A DNA stretch of 64,000 nucleotides from CAHJXF01 sp038254545 (GTDB lineage: Bacteria; Pseudomonadota; Gammaproteobacteria; Burkholderiales; Burkholderiaceae_D), in assembly GCA_038254545.1 (NCBI GenBank), contig JBBSGB010000015.1, positions 1 to 64,000 of the forward strand, in the 5' to 3' direction. Below the pieces are notes generated by a model. It saw only the letters and a list, made by a program, of their open reading frames with translations. It was not told where the DNA came from and did not search any database. Positions 9,242-15,227 of this stretch are shown here, piece by piece. Position numbers and translations under genes: made by a program. Within the stretch, counting starts at the first letter, position 1; every line of letters begins with the position of its first letter.

Positions 9242-9892
9242 TTACTCTATCCGGTTCGGGGCGCGTGCGTTCTGGGCTGTCGTCGTGATCCACGATCCTT
9301 TCGACAAGACCCGCATCTCCCCATGGCTGAACACCACGAAGCGATCGGCCGGAAGGTGGGCGCGCGCGAGTGCAGCCGCGAGGTCGCGTGGCGGCTGATC
9401 GAAAGCTTCGGTGGTCAGCACGAACGTCCCCCAGTGGATGGCTATCGACTGACTTCATCTGCGGGCGTGATGCGTTCGACCACGTAGCCGCCCCACAGCG
9501 TTTTGTAGCGATCGCCGGGGCCGCGTGGTGATGACGTTCAGGCCCGCGAGCTGCAGCAGCAAGGTCGAGTGGCCGACCCACGCGATCGTGGTGTCGCTGC
9601 GATTCGCGCGCAGATACGCGAGGTCGGGCCTGAGCACCGGGATTGCGTCGGAACCGCCTGCCGGCGGCTTCGTGCCGCCGGCCAAGGTCCAGCTCCAGTA
9701 CCAGCGCGCCAGATCGGCCAGCGTGGGCAGCTTGAACGGATAGAGATTGAAAAAACGTTCGCTGTCACGCGGAGCACCGCCGAAGCCCGGCGCATTCGAT
9801 GGATCGTTCAACGATACGGCGACCGGGGCGTTTGAGGCGGAGGCTTGCGATGACGACGAGTCCGACGAGTCCGAGCATCCCGCCGCAGTCAC
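9242..9892 (-). pseudogene. Decayed metallo-beta-lactamase-fold hydrolase (UlaG/NAPE-PLD-like lipoprotein), with internal deletions and frameshifts
   Basis: Three fragments of one MBL-fold gene survive in order but in different frames. The first keeps a lipoprotein-type start (T-A-A-G-C) and reads through W-V-G-H-S-T-L-L-L-Q-L to about 9540. A short piece, D-R-Y-K-T-L-W-G-G-Y-V-V-E, lies near 9475-9512 in another frame. The last, A-I-H-W-G-T-F-V-L-T-T-E, lies at about 9410-9440 and runs through F-S-H-G-E-M-R-V-L to a TAA at 9242-9244. The metal-binding H-x-H-x-D-H segment and the second half of the active site are missing, so the gene cannot be functional. No ATG precedes the lipobox; only a GTG at 9892 is available. 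The pseudogene follows parC on the same strand. Confidence 0.85.
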
Positions 9893-9997
9893 TGCGATAA
9901 CGGCTGTGGCGACATGAGCGAGCGGTGCGTGACGAGTCTCACATCCGATCGCACGCCACGCGGTGCGCCGATGCGCAACGGCGCAGGCTCGAGGCCG

Positions 9998-12397
9998 TCA
10001 GCCTTCAAGGTCGGGCTTGACCAGCATCGGCGCTTGCGGACTCTTCGCGACCTTCCTGCCCTTGCGCGCGCGCTTGCCGCGATGCGGTTCCAGCGTCGCA
10101 CCCGCGAGCCGTATGCGCACATCCTTGCCGCGCCCGCCCTTGCCCGCGACGACGACGCCCTTCGCACCGATCGGCAAAGCCGCGACCAGTTGCGCCGTTT
10201 TCGCGAGGTCCTGCAAGGTCACGCCGCGTCCACCTCCCGACAGCTTCTTGATTTCGGCCGCGGGAAAGACGAGCAGATAGCCGTCGCTGGAAAGGCAAGC
10301 GATGTCGGTATCGCTTGCGATGTCGATCGCCGCGAGTTGCAGGGGATGCGGTGCGTCGGTGCCCGCATGCGACGAATCGACGGTCGCGCCCGCGCCATCG
10401 CTTTCCTCGCGCAAGCTCACGAAACCCTTGCCGCCGCGATTGCGACTGACCAGATCGCCGAGCTTGCAGACGAAGCCATGTCCCGCCGAAGTTGCCACCA
10501 GGATCGGCAGTTCGCCTGCGCCCGCGATCATCGATGCGATGCGCGTGCCGGGCTCGACATCGACCAGCGACGTGATCGGCACCGCGTCCGACTTGTCGCC
10601 GCGCAATCCACGCGCACCCGGCAGGCTGCCGACCGCGACCGAATACACGCGGCCGTCGATGCCGAGCGCGACCAGCGCATCGACGCTGCGACACTCGTAC
10701 GCGGCACGAATCGTATCGCCCGATTTGAAGACGACCTGCGACAGGTCGTGGCCGTGCCCCGGTCGCGCGCGTATCCACGCTTTCTCCGACACGATCACCG
10801 TCACCGGCTCGTCGACGACCTTGACGTCGATCGCGGCGCGACGCTCTTCCTGGATCAGCGTGCGCCGCGGGTCCTTCGCGCCGAAGCTCTTCGCATCGCC
10901 TTCGATCTCGCGGATCAGTTGCCGCTTCAACGATGCCGGATTGCCGAGCAGGTCTTCGAGCTTCCCCTTTTCGAGACGACGTTCCTTCAGTTCCTGCTCG
11001 ATGCGGATCGCTTCGAGGCGCGCGAGTTGGCGCAGGCGGATGTCGAGGATGTCCTCGGCCTGGCGATCGGAAAGCCTGAACGCATCGATCAACGCGAGCT
11101 TGGGCGCGTCCGCCTCACGGATGATGCGGATCACCTCGTCGATGTTGAGCAGCACGAGGCTGCGGCCTTCGAGAATATGGATGCGGTCGTCGACCTTGCC
11201 CAGACGATAGCGCGTGCGGCGCGTCACGCATTCCTGGCGGAACTGCACCCACTCGGCAAGGATGTCGGCGAGCGGCTTCTGGTGCGGCCGGCCGTCGATC
11301 CCGATCATCACGAAGTTGAGCGGCACGCTCGCTTCGAGGCTGGTGTGGGTCAGAAGCAGGTTGATGAAGGCCTGCTGCTCGACGTTGCGCGACTTGGGCT
11401 CGAACACCAGGCGCACCGGCGCGTCGCGACCCGACTCGTCGCGCACCGCGTCGAGCGATGCGAGCATCGTCTGCTTGTTCGCGAGTTGATCGACGCTCAG
11501 GTTTTTCTTGCCCAACCGCAGCTTGGGGTTGGTCAACTCCTCGATCTCTTCGAGCACTTTCTGCGTCGACGTATTGGGCGGCAGTTCGGTGACGACCACC
11601 TGCCACTGCCCGCGCGCGAGGTCTTCGACGATCCATTTCGCACGGACCTTGACGCTGCCGCGACCGGTCTCGTAGATCGTCGCGATCTCCTGCGGAGACG
11701 AGATGATCTGGCCGCCACCGGGGAAGTCGGGGCCTTTGATTTGCTCGAGCAATTCGGCGGTGGTCGCCCTGCCGTTCGAACGCACCATCGTGACTGCGGC
11801 CGCGGCGACTTCGGCGAGGTGGTGCGGCGGAATCTCGGTGGCCATGCCGACCGCGATGCCCGATGCGCCGTTGAGCAGCACGAACGGCAGGCGCGCGGGC
11901 AACAGCATCGGCTCTTCGGTCGAGCCGTCGTAGTTCGGCTGGAAGTCGACGGTGCCTTCGTCGATCTCGTCGAGCAGCACGCGCGCGATCGGCGTCAGGC
12001 GCGCTTCGGTGTAGCGCATCGCCGCGGCGCCATCGCCGTCGCGCGAACCGAAGTTGCCCTGCCCGTCGATCAGCGGATAACGCAGTGTGAAGTCCTGCGC
12101 CATGCGCACCAGCGCGTCATAGACCGACTGGTCGCCGTGCGGATGCAGCTTGCCGAGGACGTCGCCGACCACCGCCGCGCTCTTCCTCGGCTTGGCGTCC
12201 GCGGACAGGCCGAGCTGGTTCATCGCGTGCAGGATGCGACGCTGCACCGGCTTCTGGCCGTCCGCGACCTCGGGCAAGGCGCGTCCCTTGACGACCGAGA
12301 TCGCATAGTCGAGGTAGGCGCGCTCCGCGTAATTACCGAGCGTCAGTGCGTCGTCGGAGGCTGCAGGTGGGTCGAAGAGAGTGGCTTGTTCGGTCAT
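9998..12397 (-). CDS. parC: DNA topoisomerase IV subunit A
   Basis: 799 residues. ParC with ParE decatenates replicated chromosomes. The cleavage-reunion domain has the active-site tyrosine in A-A-M-R-Y-T-E-A-R-L-T (Tyr129) and the GyrA/ParC hallmark G-N-F-G-S-R-D-G-D. The C-terminal part forms the beta-pinwheel with degenerate repeats such as G-A-R-G-L-R-G-D-K and ends in a basic tail. In the quinolone-resistance region the sequence is H-P-H-G-D-Q-S-V-Y-D, with Gln90 where E. coli ParC has Ser80. The start ATG overlaps the stop of the upstream transglycosylase (ATGA at 12394-12397), so translation is probably coupled. A basic K/R-rich segment near the end may be lineage-specific. Confidence 0.97.
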   Translation of the reverse strand: MTEQATLFDPPAASDDALTLGNYAERAYLDYAISVVKGRALPEVADGQKPVQRRILHAMNQLGLSADAKPRKSAAVVGDVLGKLHPHGDQSVYDALVRMAQDFTLRYPLIDGQGNFGSRDGDGAAAMRYTEARLTPIARVLLDEIDEGTVDFQPNYDGSTEEPMLLPARLPFVLLNGASGIAVGMATEIPPHHLAEVAAAAVTMVRSNGRATTAELLEQIKGPDFPGGGQIISSPQEIATIYETGRGSVKVRAKWIVEDLARGQWQVVVTELPPNTSTQKVLEEIEELTNPKLRLGKKNLSVDQLANKQTMLASLDAVRDESGRDAPVRLVFEPKSRNVEQQAFINLLLTHTSLEASVPLNFVMIGIDGRPHQKPLADILAEWVQFRQECVTRRTRYRLGKVDDRIHILEGRSLVLLNIDEVIRIIREADAPKLALIDAFRLSDRQAEDILDIRLRQLARLEAIRIEQELKERRLEKGKLEDLLGNPASLKRQLIREIEGDAKSFGAKDPRRTLIQEERRAAIDVKVVDEPVTVIVSEKAWIRARPGHGHDLSQVVFKSGDTIRAAYECRSVDALVALGIDGRVYSVAVGSLPGARGLRGDKSDAVPITSLVDVEPGTRIASMIAGAGELPILVATSAGHGFVCKLGDLVSRNRGGKGFVSLREESDGAGATVDSSHAGTDAPHPLQLAAIDIASDTDIACLSSDGYLLVFPAAEIKKLSGGGRGVTLQDLAKTAQLVAALPIGAKGVVVAGKGGRGKDVRIRLAGATLEPHRGKRARKGRKVAKSPQAPMLVKPDLEG

Positions 12398-13263
12398 TGG
12401 AGTCTTGCTCCCTCCCCCTCTGGGGGCGGGCTGAGGTGGGGGCCACCGGTCGGCAGCGGACTGGCAGCGGCCGGTATCGCAATCGATGCCGCGGGCGCGG
12501 GCAAGCGCATCGGCATATTCGGGTCAGGCAGATTGCGTCGCGCTGCAATCGTCACGCGTAGTCGCCGATTCCCATCGACCGTCTTGGTCGCGCGCTGCGG
12601 ACTGTAGAACGCGTGGAATTGATCGACCAGCTTCACATACGCCTGCGTCTTGGGAAACGGCGGGATCGCATTTCGAAAACGGATCACAGCATTCTCGCCC
12701 GCGTTGTACGCGGCAAGCGCGAGCTCGGGCCGCGACGCGAACATCTTCCCCAGGTCCGCGAGGTAGCGCGTCCCGATCTCGAGATTCAAGGTCGGGTCGG
12801 CAAGCTTTTGATCGATGGTCTTCTTCCTGTCGGCGCGCACGCCGTAGCGCTCGCCGGTTGCCGGAAGAACCTGCATCAGCCCCACCGCGCCCTTCTCTGA
12901 AACCGCGCGCGGCTCGAAGCCCGACTCGACCGCGACCACCGCCTTGACGAGTTGCGGATCCAGTCCATGACGGGTCGCCGCGGCGCGGATCATCGGCTCG
13001 TACCTGGCGATGTTGGGGTGATCGACGAGACGCTTGAAGAGGCGCGTCTTCATCAGCGCATCGTTGGATGCGCTGTTGGACGCCTCATCGCGCGGCGCGG
13101 CCGGATCGTCATTGACCTTCAGGAACAGCGTGTATTGCTCGTCGAGCTTCTCGGTAGCCAGATGCGTGACGCCGGCTGCATCGATGTAGCCGTAGATGTC
13201 GGCGCGCGCGGGCATCGATGTGAAGATCGTCACCACGAATGCCCATGCGATGGCGCGATTCAT
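12394..13263 (-). CDS. Lytic transglycosylase (SLT) with N-terminal DUF4124 domain
   Basis: 289-residue secreted murein transglycosylase. The signal peptide (1-21) ends P-A-R-A-D. A DUF4124-type strand, I-Y-G-Y-I-D-A-A-G-V-T-H, follows. The SLT domain (about 90-215) has the catalytic Glu113 in A-V-E-S-G-F, then G-L-M-Q-V-L-P and A-A-Y-N-A-G-E-N-A-V. The last 20 or so residues (G-G-P-H-L-S-P-P-P-E-G-E-G-A) are translated from a GC-rich interspersed repeat and are unlikely to belong to the ancestral fold. The start at 13263 gives the signal peptide and overlaps the GNAT stop by four bases; an open extension upstream to 13326 is discarded. Confidence 0.9.
   Translation of the reverse strand: MNRAIAWAFVVTIFTSMPARADIYGYIDAAGVTHLATEKLDEQYTLFLKVNDDPAAPRDEASNSASNDALMKTRLFKRLVDHPNIARYEPMIRAAATRHGLDPQLVKAVVAVESGFEPRAVSEKGAVGLMQVLPATGERYGVRADRKKTIDQKLADPTLNLEIGTRYLADLGKMFASRPELALAAYNAGENAVIRFRNAIPPFPKTQAYVKLVDQFHAFYSPQRATKTVDGNRRLRVTIAARRNLPDPNMPMRLPAPAASIAIPAAASPLPTGGPHLSPPPEGEGARLQ
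12410..12443. repeat. GC-rich interspersed repeat read through by the transglycosylase C-terminus
   Basis: The plus strand reads CCCTCCCCCTCTGG-GGGCGGGCTGAGG-TGGGGG, a family of imperfect inverted repeats common in intergenic regions of GC-rich proteobacteria. It normally lies outside genes. Here it lies inside the final codons of the transglycosylase, immediately before the parC start. Confidence 0.55.
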
Positions 13264-13754
13264 CGCAAGACCTTGCGCATGCGTGCGCGACGAAAGATCT
13301 GACCCCGATTCTCGTACTCTTCCCAAGCCACGACTTCGAAGCCCGCGTCGAGAAATACCGGATGCGCAATCAGGCTCGCATCGGTCGTCAGTTCGGATAC
13401 GCGCGCGGAGTGCGCCTGGACTTCAAGGCGCGCGAGCAGTGCGCGCGCGATGCCGCGACGATGAAACGCGGGATCGACATACAGCAGATCCACGTGGTCT
13501 TGCGGAGAAAGCGACGCGACCCCGATCGCGCGCATCGCGTCGTGCGGCGCGACTGCGACCCAGATCGAGCCTTCGCGCATCCGCGTATCCCATCGATCGA
13601 CGTCGTCGGCAGTAGCGGCCCATGTTGCGACGTGCTGGTCCGTGTATGAACGGGGACCGGCCGCAAGCACCGCATCACGAAAGATCTCGCGCAGGCGATC
13701 GCGTTCGGCAGGTGCCGCCTTGCGAATCGCGAAGTCGTGCGAATCGGCGCGCAT
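13260..13754 (-). CDS. GNAT-family N-acetyltransferase
   Basis: 164 residues starting M-R-A-D-S-H-D-F-A-I-R-K-A. The acetyl-CoA-binding motif A is visible as V-D-L-L-Y-V-D-P-A-F-H-R-R-G-I-A-R-A-L (R-R-G-I-A pyrophosphate loop). The C-terminal H-P-V-F-L-D-A-G-F-E-V-V is typical of the fold. The substrate cannot be inferred. The ATG at 13754 starts where similarity begins; the longer open frame to 13964 lies inside the upstream hydrolase gene. It is 19 bases behind the hydrolase stop and overlaps the transglycosylase start, inside the parE-to-parC run. Confidence 0.88.
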   Translation of the reverse strand: MRADSHDFAIRKAAPAERDRLREIFRDAVLAAGPRSYTDQHVATWAATADDVDRWDTRMREGSIWVAVAPHDAMRAIGVASLSPQDHVDLLYVDPAFHRRGIARALLARLEVQAHSARVSELTTDASLIAHPVFLDAGFEVVAWEEYENRGQIFRRARMRKVLR

Positions 13755-13773
13755 CGTCGAGGGTCTCGTTCGC

Positions 13774-14643
13774 TCAGCCGGCGTTGGCATCGATGAAAGC
13801 GCGCAACACCGCGAGCGCGGCTCGGGGCTCGTCGCGCCACACGCCGTGACCACACTGATCCATGCAGACGAATTCGACTGGCGCCGGATCGATGCCGCTG
13901 CCGATCGCCTCGGCGAGTTGCTCGGATAACTCCCACGGAATGACCGGGTCCTCGCGGCCCGCAAGCACCAGCACGGGACAGGTGATCGCTGCGAGAGACG
14001 CGCGCAAATCCATCTGCTGGAAGAAACCCTGCGGCGAAAGAAAGTGCCGCATCACGTCTTCCTTGTTGAGCGCCATCGCCCGCACGTCTTCGCCGCCGGC
14101 CTTCGCGGCGTAGAAAGGCAGGCAGGTCTGTCGATACGCGACGATGTCGTCGTGCTCCATGCGACCCCAGAAGTTGCGCGCGGCGCCCTCGACAGCGCTT
14201 CCGCCTCGCTCGGCGAAACGCTTCATGGCCAACTCGAAGTCCCAGCGTGCGCCGATCGACGAGAGGATGAGCTTGCGCGCATGCCCGGGATGCCGGACAC
14301 CATAGGCCTGAGCGACGACGCCGCCGAACGACTGGCCGAGCACGATCGGCTTGACGATGCCGAGAGCATCGCAGAATGCACGCACATCGTCGGCCCATTG
14401 ATCCAGCGTCCAGTGCGCCGGATCGCTCTGCGCCGAACGGCCGTTGCCGCGATGATCAATCCACACCAGTTGATAGTGTTCGGCGAGCGGCAACAGCGGC
14501 GCCTTGACCGCGCTGTGATCCGAACCCGGACCGCCATGCAGCACCAGCACCGTCGGCACTTCGGCGAGCACGCCGTCGCGCGGTCGCAGGCTCGGGCCTG
14601 CGACGTCGAAGAAGAGTTGCGTGTCGTTGACGTTCAGGTGCAT
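13774..14643 (-). CDS. Alpha/beta hydrolase, proline-iminopeptidase-like
   Basis: 289-residue cytoplasmic hydrolase. It has the H-G-G-P-G oxyanion motif (36-40) typical of prolyl aminopeptidases and related enzymes, the nucleophile elbow G-Q-S-F-G-G (Ser105), the strand W-I-D-H-R-G-N-G-R-S, an acid in A-G-R-E-D-P-V-I-P and a histidine in Q-C-G-H-G-V-W. The start at 14643 is shared with the tail of the toxin gene (10-base overlap), so translation may be coupled to it. The substrate is unknown; the motif set suits N-terminal proline release or small amide/ester hydrolysis. Confidence 0.88.
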   Translation of the reverse strand: MHLNVNDTQLFFDVAGPSLRPRDGVLAEVPTVLVLHGGPGSDHSAVKAPLLPLAEHYQLVWIDHRGNGRSAQSDPAHWTLDQWADDVRAFCDALGIVKPIVLGQSFGGVVAQAYGVRHPGHARKLILSSIGARWDFELAMKRFAERGGSAVEGAARNFWGRMEHDDIVAYRQTCLPFYAAKAGGEDVRAMALNKEDVMRHFLSPQGFFQQMDLRASLAAITCPVLVLAGREDPVIPWELSEQLAEAIGSGIDPAPVEFVCMDQCGHGVWRDEPRAALAVLRAFIDANAG

Positions 14644-14939
14644 GGCTTCATGTGGCGCGCCTCACTTGCCGCGATAAGCAGCGCTTCGATGCCCGGACGG
14701 TGCACGGCCGTCACCAATACGCGATGGTCCTCGATCGAACAGATCAGGCGATAGTCGCCGACCCGGTATTTCCAGAACTTTCCGAACTCCTTGCCGATCA
14801 GAGCCTTGCCGATCGCGCGCGGGTCGCTCGCCGAACGAACCCGTTGATCAAGAAACGCAAGGATTCGTTGTGCGGTCGGCTGGTCGAACTTGGCGAGTTC
14901 CTTTTCGGCTACCGGCAGGAACTCAATCCGCCAACCCAT
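14634..14939 (-). CDS. RelE/ParE-superfamily toxin with a probably frameshifted C-terminus
   Basis: 101 residues starting M-G-W-R-I-E-F. The RelE core is clear: A-E-K-E-L-A-K-F-D in helix 1, D-P-R-A-I-G-K-A-L and W-K-Y-R-V-G-D-Y-R-L-I-C. The family normally ends in V-G-H-R-x-x-V-Y-R, which carries the last catalytic Arg and Tyr. Here the annotated frame leaves the family after V-L-V-T-A-V and ends in an unrelated tail. In another frame, beginning at 14694, the sequence reads G-H-R-S-A-A-Y-R-G-K followed by a stop at 14662-14664, the expected ending. An 8-base insertion (14695-14702), or an equivalent indel, explains this. The toxin is probably inactive or weakened. It overlaps the antitoxin by 17 bases. 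Confidence 0.85.
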   Translation of the reverse strand: MGWRIEFLPVAEKELAKFDQPTAQRILAFLDQRVRSASDPRAIGKALIGKEFGKFWKYRVGDYRLICSIEDHRVLVTAVHRPGIEALLIAASEARHMKPCT

Positions 14940-15141
14940 ACTTCTTCATCAGATCGTCCAGAGGGATCGCCGGCCCATCGCCGAATTTCTTCATGCGCTG
15001 TTCGGCCAGATAGTGATCTTCGAGATCGGTCATGTATTCGGCCAATGCCTCGCGAACGTAATACGACCTGGGCCGGCCGGTTTTTTCGGCCAAGCTGTAG
15101 AGGCGATCCTCGAGGTCTTCAGGAAGGCGGACGGCGAGCAA
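14923..15141 (-). CDS. Ribbon-helix-helix antitoxin of the RelE pair
   Basis: 72 residues beginning (M)-L-A-V-R-L-P-E-D-L-E-D-R-L, the N-terminal beta strand of a ribbon-helix-helix DNA-binding domain. G-R-P-R-S-Y-Y-V-R-E-A-L follows, then a C-terminal toxin-wrapping region ending K-K-Y-G-L-A-D. I chose the TTG at 15141 rather than the in-frame TTG at 15171: homologues start with M-L-A-[VI]-R-L-P, and an AAGGA lies six bases before 15141. This start also leaves the palindromic operator (15163-15178) outside the coding region. The antitoxin should neutralise the toxin and repress the operon. It sits 82 bases downstream of parE. Confidence 0.85.
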   Translation of the reverse strand: MLAVRLPEDLEDRLYSLAEKTGRPRSYYVREALAEYMTDLEDHYLAEQRMKKFGDGPAIPLDDLMKKYGLAD

Positions 15142-15162
15142 TGGGAATCCTTGGTCGGTTTT

Positions 15163-15199
15163 GTCATACAAGTATGACGTTCGCGCCTTTTTACGTCAA
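15163..15199 (-). promoter_or_regulatory. Promoter and palindromic operator of the toxin-antitoxin operon
   Basis: On the minus strand TTGACG (15199-15194) is followed after 17 bases by CATACT (15176-15171), a plausible -35/-10 pair. The -10 lies inside a perfect inverted repeat, GTCATAC-TT-GTATGAC (15163-15178). A palindrome overlapping the -10 just upstream of an RHH antitoxin is the standard arrangement for autoregulation by the antitoxin/toxin complex. Confidence 0.7.
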
Positions 15200-15227
15200 C
15201 TTCGCGACGTCAACTTCGCCGCGTCAA
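15193..15227. repeat. 14-bp tandem repeat between parE and the antitoxin promoter
   Basis: Two copies of ACGTCAACTTCGC[G/C] (15193-15206 and 15207-15220, 13 of 14 identical) and a partial third (GCGTCAA, 15221-15227) that runs into the parE stop codon. The first copy contains the reverse complement of the -35 box of the TA promoter. Slippage here would change the number of -35 boxes. Confidence 0.75.

Noticed and set aside
9914..12607. 897-codon open frame antisense to parC
   Set aside because: Very Arg/His/Asp-rich with no domain; it mirrors the GC-rich third positions of parC on the opposite strand. The same applies to long frames opposite parE, the RND pump, uup and urtB.
14634..14939. 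ParE-type gyrase poison acting on the neighbouring topoisomerase genes
   Set aside because: The residues resemble RelE ribosome-dependent nucleases (Y-R-V-G-D-Y-R) and the similarity of the names ParE toxin and ParE topoisomerase subunit is coincidental.
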